From Pseudomonas fluorescens Q2-87 (lineage in GTDB: Bacteria > Pseudomonadota > Gammaproteobacteria > Pseudomonadales > Pseudomonadaceae), in contig NZ_CM001558.1 in the NCBI RefSeq assembly GCF_000281895.1, positions 4,034,556 to 4,098,555 on the forward strand: DNA of 64,000 nucleotides, written 5' to 3'. The notes below the pieces were generated by a model. The model saw only the letters and a list, made by a program, of their open reading frames with translations. It had not been told where the DNA came from and did not search any database. Numbering within the stretch: position 1 is the first letter of the stretch; every line of letters starts with the position of its first letter. Made by a program: the position numbers and the translations under genes. Shown piece by piece: positions 50,796 to 59,687 of this stretch.

Positions 50796-51830
50796 TCAAT
50801 CCTGCGCGACCCGTACCACCAACTTGCCGAAGTTGCGCCCTTCCAGCAGGCCGATAAAGGCCTGGGGCGCGTTCTCAAGTCCATCGACCACGTCCTCGCG
50901 GAACTTGACCTTGCCATCGCGCACCCACGGCGCCATGGCGCTGATGAACTCCGGCTGGCGATCACCGTAGTCGTCAAACACGATAAATCCCTGGATACGC
51001 ACGCGTTTGGTCAGCAATGTCCGCTGCAGTTGCGGCAAACGATCCGGGCCGCTGGGGGCCTGATGCTCGTTGTAGGAAGCGATCAAGCCACAGAGCGGGA
51101 TGCGCGCCTTGGCGTTAAGCAGCGGTACCACCGCGTCGAAGACCTTGCCACCGACGTTTTCGTAGTAAATATCGATGCCTTTGCCACAGGCCCGGGCCAA
51201 CTCCTCGGCAAAGTTTTCACTCTTGTGATCGACGCAGGCGTCGAACCCCAACTCGTCCACCACGTATTGGCATTTTTCGCTGCCGCCGGCCACGCCGATG
51301 ACCCGCAAGCCTTTGATCTTCGCCACTTGGCCGACCACCGAGCCCACGGCACCCGAAGCCGCCGCCACCACCAAGGTTTCCCCAGCCTTGGGTTGACCGA
51401 TGTCCATCAGGCCCATGTAGGCGGTCATGCCAGGCATGCCCAGCACACCCAGGGCCATCGACGGGCTGGGCAAGCCGGATGGGATGGGAATGACGTTACG
51501 GCCGTCACTGATGCTGTGGCTCTGCCAACCTGTGGCACCCACCACCAGATCGCCCTCCTGGAATTTCGGGTGCATCGATCGCTCCACCCGGCTGACGGCG
51601 CCACCTGTCATCACCTCGTCGATTTGCACCGGCGCGGCGTAGGACGGCGCATCGCTCATCCGCCCGCGCATATACGGGTCCAAGGACAGGAACAGGGTCT
51701 TGAGCAGGATCTGCCCTTGTGCCAAGTCCGGCAGTGTCACGTGTTCCAGGCGGAAATTGTCCGGGGTCGGTGCTCCCTGGGGGCGGGAGGCCAGGACGAT
51801 GCGCTGGTTGGAGGTCAATGCTTGTGACAT
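50796..51830 (-). CDS. NADP-dependent MDR oxidoreductase (CurA-like)
   Basis: This 344-residue protein starts at MSQALTSNQRIVLASRPQG (ATG at 51830). It is a zinc-free medium-chain reductase with the nucleotide-binding motif AASGAVGSVVGQVAK and the segment GIDIYYENVGGKVFDAV, typical of CurA/leukotriene-B4 reductase-type enzymes that reduce enones. A longer in-frame reading to 52013 runs into the ybaB terminator. The true substrate is unknown. It has its own transcription unit between ybaB and recR. Confidence 0.88.
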   Translation of the reverse strand: MSQALTSNQRIVLASRPQGAPTPDNFRLEHVTLPDLAQGQILLKTLFLSLDPYMRGRMSDAPSYAAPVQIDEVMTGGAVSRVERSMHPKFQEGDLVVGATGWQSHSISDGRNVIPIPSGLPSPSMALGVLGMPGMTAYMGLMDIGQPKAGETLVVAAASGAVGSVVGQVAKIKGLRVIGVAGGSEKCQYVVDELGFDACVDHKSENFAEELARACGKGIDIYYENVGGKVFDAVVPLLNAKARIPLCGLIASYNEHQAPSGPDRLPQLQRTLLTKRVRIQGFIVFDDYGDRQPEFISAMAPWVRDGKVKFREDVVDGLENAPQAFIGLLEGRNFGKLVVRVAQD

Positions 51831-51971
51831 GGGAAGCGTCTCCTTGATCTGAGTGGCACGTATAAGGGAGCAGACCATTGCCGAAGGGGCGGCGTTCGAT
51901 GTTTGTTCAGTTGGACGGCGGCGCTTGCTCGCGATGGCGATCTCACCGCCAACGCAGTTCTGGAGCAGAAA

Positions 51972-52000
51972 CAAAAATGCCAGGCGCGATGCCTGGCATT
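51972..52000 (-). terminator. Terminator after dnaX-ybaB
   Basis: On the minus strand AATGCCAGGC, a five-base loop and GCCTGGCATTTTTG follow the ybaB stop. A small hairpin CCATCCC-GACC-GGGATGG (52012-52029) lies just before it. Confidence 0.9.
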
Positions 52001-52031
52001 GTGTGTAGCCCATCCCGACCGGGATGGCGAA

Positions 52032-52370
52032 TCAGAACGGCAGCTTCATGCCCGGCGGCAGTTGCATGCCAGCGGTCATGCCGGACATCTTGTCCTGGCT
52101 GTTGGCTTCGATCTTGCGCACCGCATCGTTGACGGCGGCAGCGAACAGGGCTTCGAGCATTTCCTTATCGTCTTCGCTCAGCCCTTCGACCACGCTTGGG
52201 TCGATGCTGACGCGCTTGATGTCGTGGCGACCGGTCATGACCACGGTCACCATGTCGCCGCCGGACTTGCCGGTGACTTCGGCGTTGGCCAGCTCTTCCT
52301 GCATCTTGGCCATTTTTTCCTGCATCTGCTGCGCCTGCTTCATCAGGCCGGCCATGCCACCCTTCATCAT
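52032..52370 (-). CDS. ybaB: YbaB/EbfC nucleoid-associated protein
   Basis: The 112-residue protein starts at [19 protein letters not shown], with GAGGTG five bases before the ATG. The Met/Gln/Lys-rich N-terminal helix and the central [20 protein letters not shown] sheet fit the YbaB dimer that binds DNA. It sits 64 bp after dnaX and probably shares its operon. An in-frame GTG three codons upstream would bury the ribosome-binding site. Confidence 0.94.
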   Translation of the reverse strand: MMKGGMAGLMKQAQQMQEKMAKMQEELANAEVTGKSGGDMVTVVMTGRHDIKRVSIDPSVVEGLSEDDKEMLEALFAAAVNDAVRKIEANSQDKMSGMTAGMQLPPGMKLPF

Positions 52371-52434
52371 GGGAATCACCTCGAAAGTACTTGGATAAAC
52401 AACGCGCCCGGCCCGTTCGGCCCGGCGCTTTCAG

Positions 52435-54516
52435 TTATGAGCCCTGGATGACCGGGGCCTCGACAGGTTCGATAGTATCGTGACGGACCACGGCGCCGAA
52501 CTGTTGCATCATCTGCTGGATGAACGGATCGCTGTGGATCGACTCCTCGGCTTCGCGCTGACGGTCGGCACGACGACGGGACGCGGCCTGGGCCGGGGTC
52601 TCCTGCTCCGGCTTGATCAGCTCGATGCTCAGCGTCAGGGTGCGCTGGTGGTACTGGTTCAGCGCGTCGTTGAGGCGCCGTTGCTGGGTCGCGTTGAACA
52701 GGGCGCTGTGGGCCGGATCCAGGTGCAGCAGCCAGTGGTCGCCCTCCACGGAAATCAGCGTACAGTTGGCGGCGATGCTGCCGGTCATGCCGGTAATCGG
52801 CAGTTTCGGGAACAGCTCCAGCCATTGCAGGGCCAGACCGGTGGCCGGCATTGCCGCAGGTTCCGGCTCGGGCTCCGGGGCCGGCTCGGCGGCGTGCTCG
52901 CTGGCCAGCTCATCCAGATAACTGTAGGCCGAATCCATGTCCGGTTCGATGTAATCCTCATCCAGCGGCGGCTCATCGTCCGGGTCGATGCCCGACGTGG
53001 CGACATCCACATCCGCTACCGTCGGCTCAGGCACCGGGGCGGCGACCCATTCCGGCGCATCGGGCACCACGCTGTCGGGCGTCGGCAGGGGCATCGGCGG
53101 CAACTCGGGCTGCTCGGCGACGGTCTCAAGCACCGGTTCCACCGCAGGCTGCTGGACGATTTCAGGCTCGACCGGGTCGTTCCAGGGCAGGTCTATAACG
53201 GCTTCGGCCACAGGCGCGGGCGTGGGCTCGGCGATCATTTCCGGTTCCGGTTCAGGCACCGCAACAGCAGGCGCCGGCGCCGGCGCCGGCTGCACCATAG
53301 GCGCCTGCGCTGTCGGAGGCGAAGCCACTGCCGGCGCAACGTTGGGCGCGGCAGCCACTGGCTTGGCGGAATCAGCTGTGGCCTGGCTGATCCCCACTGG
53401 CTTTAGCGGCTGCCTCGGGGCGTCCGCCGTGTCGGCAGGCCGGAAGGCCAGCATTCGCAGCAGTACCATTTCGAAGCCACCGCGTGGATCCGGCGCCAGG
53501 GGCAGGTCGCGACGACCGATCAGGCCCATCTGGTAATAGAACTGCACGTCTTCGGCGGGCAATGCCTGGGCCAGCGCCAATACGCGATCGCGGTCGCCAT
53601 GGCCGTTGTCGACGCCTTCAGGCAAAGCCTGGGCGATGGCGACACGGTGCAACACGTTGAGAATTTCCGAGAGCACGCCATTCCAGTCCGGCCCCTGCTC
53701 GGCCAAATGACGCACCGCCTCGAGCAACGCCTTCGCATCGCCTTCGATCAGTGCATGCAGCACGTCGTAGACCTGGCCGTGATCGAGGGTGCCGAGCATC
53801 GCCCGCACATCGGCGGCCATGACCTTGCCCTCACCAAAGGCGATGGCCTGGTCGGTCAGGCTCATGGCATCGCGCATCGAACCGTCGGCGGCGCGGCCCA
53901 GCAGCCACAGCGCGTCGTCTTCGAAAGGCACGTTTTCGACGCCCAGCACGTGGGTCAGATGCTCGACGACCCGTTCCGGGGTCATGTTCTTCAAGGAGAA
54001 CTGCAGGCATCGCGACAGAATCGTTGCGGGAAGTTTCTGCGGATCGGTGGTCGCCAGGATGAACTTGACGTAGGGCGGCGGTTCTTCGAGGGTCTTGAGC
54101 AGCGCATTGAAGGAATGGCTGGAAAGCATGTGCACTTCGTCGATCAGGTAGACCTTGAAGCGCCCACGGCTTGGCGCGTACTGCACGTTGTCGAGCAGTT
54201 CGCGGGTGTCTTCGACCTTGGTGCGGCTGGCGGCGTCGATCTCGATCAGGTCGACGAAACGGCCTTCGTCGATTTCCCGACAGACCGAACACTCGCCGCA
54301 AGGCGTCGAGGTAATGCCGGTTTCACAGTTCAGGCACTTGGCGATGATCCGCGCGATGGTGGTCTTGCCCACACCCCTGGTGCCGGTGAACAGGTAGGCG
54401 TGGTGCAGCCGCTGGCTGTCCAAGGCATTGATCAGAGCCTTGAGCACATGGGTCTGGCCGACCATTTCGCGGAACGAGCGCGGACGCCATTTACGTGCAA
54501 GAACCTGATAACTCAT
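52435..54516 (-). CDS. dnaX: DNA polymerase III subunits gamma/tau
   Basis: The 693-residue protein starts at MSYQVLARKWRPRSFREMV. The AAA+ clamp-loader domain has Walker A GTRGVGKTT, a Cys4 zinc module (CLNC, CGECSVC) and Walker B DEVHML. From about residue 370 a long Ala/Pro/Glu linker leads to the tau-specific C-terminal region. The linker contains tandem GCCGGC units (about 53271-53292) prone to slippage. No E. coli-like A-rich frameshift site was noticed, so how gamma is made here is unclear. ybaB follows. Confidence 0.95.
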   Translation of the reverse strand: MSYQVLARKWRPRSFREMVGQTHVLKALINALDSQRLHHAYLFTGTRGVGKTTIARIIAKCLNCETGITSTPCGECSVCREIDEGRFVDLIEIDAASRTKVEDTRELLDNVQYAPSRGRFKVYLIDEVHMLSSHSFNALLKTLEEPPPYVKFILATTDPQKLPATILSRCLQFSLKNMTPERVVEHLTHVLGVENVPFEDDALWLLGRAADGSMRDAMSLTDQAIAFGEGKVMAADVRAMLGTLDHGQVYDVLHALIEGDAKALLEAVRHLAEQGPDWNGVLSEILNVLHRVAIAQALPEGVDNGHGDRDRVLALAQALPAEDVQFYYQMGLIGRRDLPLAPDPRGGFEMVLLRMLAFRPADTADAPRQPLKPVGISQATADSAKPVAAAPNVAPAVASPPTAQAPMVQPAPAPAPAVAVPEPEPEMIAEPTPAPVAEAVIDLPWNDPVEPEIVQQPAVEPVLETVAEQPELPPMPLPTPDSVVPDAPEWVAAPVPEPTVADVDVATSGIDPDDEPPLDEDYIEPDMDSAYSYLDELASEHAAEPAPEPEPEPAAMPATGLALQWLELFPKLPITGMTGSIAANCTLISVEGDHWLLHLDPAHSALFNATQQRRLNDALNQYHQRTLTLSIELIKPEQETPAQAASRRRADRQREAEESIHSDPFIQQMMQQFGAVVRHDTIEPVEAPVIQGS

Positions 54517-54659
54517 CGAAAACCGTCGCAACGAAGGAACATAAGCGGCTAATGCTAGCGGAGCAGGGGCGAAATTGCATCCGGTGTACTCGTCTAATCT
54601 GACTAAGCTTGGATCTGGGGCACGGTTGTCGACTTGGTTTTGCACAGTCAGGAGAGTGT

Positions 54660-55427
54660 ATGCGCTCAGCCATGGGGGCTTTGCTGTTGGTGAGTACCGG
54701 TTGCTTCGCTGAACAACTACCGTTGCGTTTCGCTATCACCGACGGCTGGGCCATGCCCATGGTGCAGATCGAACGAGGCCGTCCGACCCAGGGCATCATT
54801 CCCGACATCATGACCAGCCTGGCAACCCAGGTCGGCATGTCGGCGCAATTTCACGTGCTGTCCCGCGCCCGTCTGGATGGCGCCATGAAACACGGCGAAG
54901 TCGACCTGCGCTGCTATGTCAGTCCCGATTGGGTCGACGACAAAAGCGGTGACTACCTCTGGAGTGTCCCGCTGTTCTTCCAGCGTGACCTCCTGGTCGG
55001 CATGCCAGGCACCCCCGGCCCGGTGGTACCGGCGGGTCTGGCGCAACAGGCCATCGGCACCGTGCTCGGCTACACCTACCCGACCTTGCAGCCGCTGTTC
55101 GACAGCCGCAATCTGCGCCGTGATGACGCGCGCAGCCAGGACCAGGTATTGGAGAAACTGCTGGCCGGCCGCTACCGCTATGGCGTGACCAATCAATGGG
55201 CCCTGGACTGGTTCAATCAACGGCACACCGCTGACCGGCAATTGCAAATCGTGGCGGTCCTGCAGGAACGGCAATTGAGTTGCTACCTGCGTGACAACCC
55301 GGCAATCCCGACGCAACGCATTTTGCGCACCTTGCTGAAGATGAAAACCTCAGGGGAAATCGATGCGATCATCCAGCTCTACACCGGCCGCAGCGAATCG
55401 ACAGGCGCCCAATCTGGTTCACCTTGA
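54660..55427 (+). CDS. Periplasmic substrate-binding protein, SBP family 3-like
   Basis: The 255-residue precursor starts at MRSAMGALLLVSTGCFAEQ (GGAG six bases upstream) and has a short signal peptide. The body shows the family 3 amino-acid-binding layout: GIIPDIMTSLATQVG, then EVDLRCYVSPDW, GTVLGYTYP and a second lobe. No permease or ATPase gene is adjacent, so it is an orphan binding protein, as is common for Pseudomonas. Its C-terminus overlaps the convergent GGDEF-EAL gene by about 49 bases. Ligand unknown. Confidence 0.8.
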   Translation: MRSAMGALLLVSTGCFAEQLPLRFAITDGWAMPMVQIERGRPTQGIIPDIMTSLATQVGMSAQFHVLSRARLDGAMKHGEVDLRCYVSPDWVDDKSGDYLWSVPLFFQRDLLVGMPGTPGPVVPAGLAQQAIGTVLGYTYPTLQPLFDSRNLRRDDARSQDQVLEKLLAGRYRYGVTNQWALDWFNQRHTADRQLQIVAVLQERQLSCYLRDNPAIPTQRILRTLLKMKTSGEIDAIIQLYTGRSESTGAQSGSP

Positions 55428-57133
55428 ATCCCTGATCGCCGCTGCCACTGCGCTGGGGCAATAAAGCCTTTTACCCAGCCTGGCACCTGCTCGGGCGGCA
55501 TGGGCCGGGCGATGAAGTAGCCTTGCGCCACCTCGCAGCCCAGGCGCAGCAACAGTTGCCCATGCTCAAGGCTGTCCAGTCCCTCGGCCACGACCTGACG
55601 GCCAAACGCCCGGGCCAGGCCGATCACGGCCTCGGTCAACGCCAGGTCGTCCTGGTCATTGAGAATGTCGCGCACAAAAGTCTTGTCGATCTTGATGGTC
55701 TGCGTGCGCAAGTGCTTGAGGTCGTTCAGCGAACAATAGCCGGTGCCGAAGCCCCCGAGGGAAAAGCCCACCCCCAGGGCCTGGCACGCCTGGAGACAAG
55801 CGCTGACATGTTGAAGGTTTTCCACGGCGACGGATTCGACGATTTGCAGGTCCAGCATGCGCGGCGACACCGCCGGATGCCGCTCTAGCACCTGTCGCAA
55901 TCGCTCGACGAAATCGGCGCGCTGGAAATGCCGGACTGAAATATTAATGCTCACGGGCCAGCCCTGCCCCGCTTTCTGCCAAGACTGCAGTTGGGTCAGA
56001 ACCTGTTCCATGACCCACTCGCCGATCTCGACGATCAGGTCGGTTTCCTCGACCAGCGGCAGAAATTCCCGTGGCGGCACCAGCCCGCGCTGCGGATGTT
56101 TCCAACGCAGCAGCGCCTCGAGGCCAACCACCACGCCACTGCGCATATTGACCTTGGGCTGGAAATGCAAGCGCAGTTCATTACCGGTCAGTGCCTGCCG
56201 GACCCGTTCGACGGTCTGGTAGGTGGCCCGCACCTCCTTGTCCCGGGACACATCGAACAAATGGAAACGGTTGCGGCCACTCTGCTTGGCCACATACATC
56301 GCCTGATCGGCATGGCGCAACAAGGTCTCGGCATCGTCGTTATCCCAAGGGAACAACGTGACGCCGATGCTGGCGAAGACCTTGATCCCCTTGCCGTCGA
56401 TGGCATACGGCATCGAAACGGCGATCAATACCCGGTTCAACGCGGCGTGCAATTCATCCATCCCATGGACGTGGCGCAGCACCAGTACGAACTCGTCCCC
56501 CGCCAGTCTCGCGACCACATCCTCGCCGCGCACAATGCTGCGCAAGCGCCTGGCAACTTCCACCAGCAGCCGGTCGCCGCTGGCATGGCCGTAGCTGTCA
56601 TTGACGGCTTTGAAACCGTCCAGGTCGAGCATGCACACCGCCAGGGGAAGATTCTCTACGCGCGAAAACTCCAGCGCCTGGTCCAACAGATCGGAAAGAT
56701 AGGTGCGATTGGGCAAGCCAGTCAGCACGTCGTGGCCGACGCGCCATTGCAAGGAGTCCAGCAGCCGGCGTTTCTCGCTGACATCGAAGCGAATCGCCAG
56801 GTAGCGCTCGACTTGCCCGGTCACATCGTCGATCACCGGAATCAGGGTCGTGTCGACCCAATGCAACGAACCGTCCCTGGCGCGGTTGCAGATTTCCCCC
56901 TTCCATACCTGCCCCATTGCAATGGTTCGCCACATGGCACTGAAAAACTCGCCCGGGTGCTGTCCGGAATTGAGCAGGCGATGGTTTGCCCCCAGCAATT
57001 CATCGCGCCGGTAGCCGAAAAGGTTACAGAACTGGTCATTGACGTGGGTGATGCGCCCGCTCGAATCGGTTTCGGAAAAAATCGCGGCGGCGTCAACGGC
57101 TCTGCGGTACTTCTTATCCATCGAAGCAGTCAT
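55379..57133 (-). CDS. PAS-GGDEF-EAL protein with degenerate EAL active site
   Basis: This 584-residue cytoplasmic protein has a PAS domain (about 10-120), GGDEF (about 130-295) and EAL (about 310-560). The cyclase signature is AGDEF (211-215), an accepted active variant, with an RxxD inhibitory site at Arg202-Asp205. In the EAL domain Glu339 (EALLRWKH), Asn397, Glu433, Lys481 and Glu517 remain. However, the two metal-binding aspartates of the usual DDFGTG loop are Gly460-Gly461 (SLGGFGTGY). Phosphodiesterase activity is therefore unlikely; it may be a c-di-GMP synthase with a sensing EAL. No membrane segment. Confidence 0.93.
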   Translation of the reverse strand: MTASMDKKYRRAVDAAAIFSETDSSGRITHVNDQFCNLFGYRRDELLGANHRLLNSGQHPGEFFSAMWRTIAMGQVWKGEICNRARDGSLHWVDTTLIPVIDDVTGQVERYLAIRFDVSEKRRLLDSLQWRVGHDVLTGLPNRTYLSDLLDQALEFSRVENLPLAVCMLDLDGFKAVNDSYGHASGDRLLVEVARRLRSIVRGEDVVARLAGDEFVLVLRHVHGMDELHAALNRVLIAVSMPYAIDGKGIKVFASIGVTLFPWDNDDAETLLRHADQAMYVAKQSGRNRFHLFDVSRDKEVRATYQTVERVRQALTGNELRLHFQPKVNMRSGVVVGLEALLRWKHPQRGLVPPREFLPLVEETDLIVEIGEWVMEQVLTQLQSWQKAGQGWPVSINISVRHFQRADFVERLRQVLERHPAVSPRMLDLQIVESVAVENLQHVSACLQACQALGVGFSLGGFGTGYCSLNDLKHLRTQTIKIDKTFVRDILNDQDDLALTEAVIGLARAFGRQVVAEGLDSLEHGQLLLRLGCEVAQGYFIARPMPPEQVPGWVKGFIAPAQWQRRSGIQGEPDWAPVDSLRPV

Positions 57134-57453
57134 CCATGAGTCAGGCTCATTTGTCGCGCGCGGTTGCCGCCTTCAAAAAGGCGAAGATCAACTAGGCTCA
57201 AACACTTTGAGAAACTGGAGCGCGGGCCTTGATGGCGTTTCCCGAGGGTTCGAGGCCATGCCCATGGTCGCGGCAAAAACGCAAGACCTGGTCTCCTCAC
57301 ACATCCTGGCACCTGTAACAGGTCACCGAATGCCCGTGCTAAAGGCCGATTCTACGAAACACATCACACTTTGCAAAGCAAGGTGATGGAATACGTGGTT
57401 GCCTAATGCGAAAATCTATCGTTAAGTTCTTGATTCTAAATGGGAATTGAGCG
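57134..57453. other. Intergenic region between the GGDEF-EAL and XRE genes
   Basis: There is no credible coding region in these 320 bp. It contains a perfect inverted repeat ACCTGT-A-ACAGGT (57311-57323). A weaker ATTC-N7-GAAT repeat (57433-57447) lies directly before the XRE start, where autoregulation would occur. Divergent promoters are expected; neither is clear. Confidence 0.5.
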
Positions 57454-57768
57454 ATGCGAATTTCAAGTTTGGGTCCGGCCATCAGACGCTACCGCAAAGT
57501 AGCGGGGCTTACTCAGGCTGAACTTGGCGAAAAAACCGGTTTTGACCCCAAAACCATCAGCCGTTTCGAAACCGGCACCTACACCCCCAGCGTCGAGGCG
57601 TTGTATCTGCTTGCCAACGTGCTGGATGTGCAGCTTAAAGTCTTTTTTGCCGACATGGACGACGAGGATGAACAGCGAGCGTACCTGTTCGGTGTCATTC
57701 ACAGAGCCACCCCCAAGGATCTGGGGAAGCTGATCGCAGCGGTTGACCAGGCCTTGTCCAAGCCTTGA
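57454..57768 (+). CDS. XRE-family DNA-binding regulator
   Basis: The 104-residue protein has a Cro/C1 helix-turn-helix at about 8-62 (LTQAELGEKTGFDPKTISRF) and an acidic C-terminal part (ADMDDEDEQRAYLFGVIH). It resembles short stand-alone regulators of accessory regions. No toxin partner is evident: the same frame continues after the TGA for 86 codons without a start and with no recognised domain. It is the left marker of the second accessory patch. Confidence 0.75.
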   Translation: MRISSLGPAIRRYRKVAGLTQAELGEKTGFDPKTISRFETGTYTPSVEALYLLANVLDVQLKVFFADMDDEDEQRAYLFGVIHRATPKDLGKLIAAVDQALSKP

Positions 57769-58301
57769 TGTAGTCATGAAAAAGAGAAGCCAGTATACCT
57801 TCCGACCCTGCTGCTTCTGTTCGACGGCGGGTACCTGCGGCGTGACAACGCGCTCAGCCTGGAACACGTACTAGTCAAACTGCTGGCGAACATGTTGATG
57901 CAACATGTCATCGATGGCATGGAAACCGCCAGGGCAGGTTCTGTCTTCGGGAAAATTCCAAAGCTTGCCTTACGGCAGCGTTGCGCGGGATACGAGTGCC
58001 CGCCGACCGCCGGGATGGGGTCATGAGCAGAGCTTGGTAGACGATGCACACCGGCCAATTGAGAGGAATCAATAACCGGCTCAAGCACAATAAGCGCACG
58101 CCCGTGGCTAACGAACAGTGAGTTCCTTTTATATAAAGCGACTCTCCCTGCAAATCGCGAAGAACTTAAAACCACCGCTCGTCCGGACTGTCAGTTCTGA
58201 CAGTAGACAGCAAATATGGCAAAAAAAATACTCACAGGGCAAGAAACCGCTAACTTCTTGCAGCGCCGCACCAACTCAGGCCATGTTTACTGGACAATCA
58301 A
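57769..58301. other. Non-coding or decayed region, with a 16-bp palindrome
   Basis: No intact gene is seen. An open stretch without start codon runs in the XRE frame to 58026 and may be remnant coding DNA of unknown origin. CTGTCAGTTCTGACAG (58188-58203) is a perfect palindrome that also fits CTG-N10-CAG of SOS boxes. It is about 100 bp upstream of the next gene. Confidence 0.45.
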
Positions 58302-59150
58302 ATGAAAACCAAATCAGTGACCGCATCAAATAAAACGCCCATGACCATCAGATCTTCTAAGGCGCTTTTATTGTCAAAGAGCTTGTATACCCGGACTGGC
58401 CTTACAAATCCAGAATGGAGACTGGTTGAAACCTGGCAAGTCGAGCCGTTTCTTTTCCCTACAACAACAGATATACGCCCTAACCATTATGGCTTAATAG
58501 TCGCCTACATCCCTGACTCAATCACTCTGAAAATGAGTGACCCAGAAACAGGGGCCATATTCGAAATAAAAAAATTTGGAGACCACGTTACTTATACATC
58601 AATGAACTCACAGGGGTCGGTCGCGACAGGCTTTGAGTGGGGCATCCTCGTATCCGTGGATCTTATCGTTGGCGGGCAAAGCCAGTCATCTCATAACAAC
58701 AAAAACCAGTTTCATGAAGAAAATGACATCCAACACCTTATAGCAGTTGGCGAGGAACAAGGTTCCATTTTCAGCAATGCAAAAGAATCCGTCATCATTC
58801 CGAACACGACATATTTTTCATTTACAACAAATACCAGCTTGTATTTCTCCGCAGGCGAAAACCAAGCTAGCTCCATCCATCAAGTGATTAATGAGAAATT
58901 AGTAAAAGTAGAGAGCCGCATCCTCCGGGGCTATGCATCTACGGGAGGAAGATATGCCCTTACCGATAACGAGGACACGCTTTACCCTGACGGAATATCA
59001 ATCTTGAATATAGATGATGGATTTTCGGAGAGTGTAGCTAAAATAGAATTCAACCATAACACCACCGACGGAACCGTTAAAATATCGGTACTGTCGAAAA
59101 CAGTTAGAGTTTGTGAACTAAGAGAATCGATGATTGTATTTGCACTATAA
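58302..59150 (+). CDS. AT-rich orphan protein of unknown function
   Basis: This 282-residue protein is encoded by DNA clearly more AT-rich than its surroundings, with codon use to match (many ATA, AAA, AAT). It has no signal peptide or membrane helix. Composition is rich in Ser, Thr, Asn and alternating hydrophobic/polar residues (for example YFSFTTNTSLYFSAGE), suggesting a mostly beta fold. A Gly/Ser/Asn-rich stretch (GGQSQSSHNNKNQ, about 125-140) could be a mobile loop. I do not recognise a family. Likely horizontally acquired. A methionine at residue 14 is an alternative start. Confidence 0.6.
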   Translation: MKTKSVTASNKTPMTIRSSKALLLSKSLYTRTGLTNPEWRLVETWQVEPFLFPTTTDIRPNHYGLIVAYIPDSITLKMSDPETGAIFEIKKFGDHVTYTSMNSQGSVATGFEWGILVSVDLIVGGQSQSSHNNKNQFHEENDIQHLIAVGEEQGSIFSNAKESVIIPNTTYFSFTTNTSLYFSAGENQASSIHQVINEKLVKVESRILRGYASTGGRYALTDNEDTLYPDGISILNIDDGFSESVAKIEFNHNTTDGTVKISVLSKTVRVCELRESMIVFAL

Positions 59151-59304
59151 CTTCGGGAGTGAAACACCTCACCCAAGCACGGGCGTTTTCACCAGCAATA
59201 ACCTGCGCTATCCCAGAAAATTTCAAAGCGAAAAGGATCATCCCGCTTCAGACTGACCGAAAGGCATCTCATAGACCTTACGAACGAAGGCCTGGGTGTT
59301 ATGG

Positions 59305-59415
59305 AGGCAACCCCACCAGCCACACCCCGGCACACAATGTTCCCGCTGTGGCTGCTTCCTTCCGGATCTGACCAGGTTCACGGGTAATCGTTGCGGGGGG
59401 ACCGATGGGGTCACC
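59305..59415 (-). ncRNA. ffs: Signal recognition particle RNA (4.5S)
   Basis: The minus strand carries the universally conserved SRP core around GGTCAGATCCGGAAGGAAGC, followed by the matching strand GTGTGCCGGGGTG. The ends GGTGACCCC and GGGGTTGCC pair to close the hairpin of about 110 nt. 4.5S RNA binds Ffh and directs membrane-protein translation. The 5' end is expected to be processed, since the promoter lies about 40 bp further upstream. Confidence 0.95.
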
Positions 59416-59447
59416 ATAACGACGCCCGCCTGACGGCGAGCCGGGCC

Positions 59448-59475
59448 ATTGTACCTATCTGACGAGAAGTTACAA
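59448..59475 (-). promoter_or_regulatory. Sigma-70 promoter of ffs
   Basis: On the minus strand TTGTAA (59470-59475) and TACAAT (59448-59453) are 16 bp apart. This places transcription about 25-30 bp before the mature SRP RNA. Confidence 0.75.
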
Positions 59476-59585
59476 GCGTTCGCGGCGGATAAAAAAACTG
59501 AAGATGTTCAAGTACTTGCTGTGAGCGCATCGCTTGCTAGCGATGACGTTGGCACATTCGACATGAATGCAAGCTGGCTCAGCGT

Positions 59586-59660
59586 TATCGCGAGCAGGCT
59601 CCCACAGGGGATCTGTAGTGATGCAAATCCCGAGGCCATCCAAAAACAACTGTGGGAGAC
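59586..59660. repeat. Decayed class B REP pair
   Basis: TATCGCGAGCAGGCTCCCACAG (59586-59607) lacks part of the class B core, and CTGTGGGAGA (59650-59659) is a short mirrored remnant. It lies between ffs and the IS110 remnant. Confidence 0.55.
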
Positions 59661-59687
59661 TCTATGGTGCATGCATAGCCCTTAAAT

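Noticed and set aside
53271..53292. GCCGGC tandem units in dnaX as a programmed frameshift signal
   Set aside because: It encodes a plain Ala/Pro linker and lacks a slippery heptamer; simple-sequence coding is sufficient explanation.
57311..57323. ACCTGT-A-ACAGGT as an SOS box
   Set aside because: It lacks the CTG-N10-CAG spacing; it remains only an unassigned palindrome.
57774..58175. A 133-codon minus-strand frame after the XRE gene
   Set aside because: No good start or motif, and an unusual Ser/Arg-rich composition. The region is better described as decayed or non-coding.
59449..59685. A 78-codon plus-strand frame near ffs
   Set aside because: It overlaps the ffs promoter and a decayed REP pair, has no ribosome-binding site, and starts within the -10 element.
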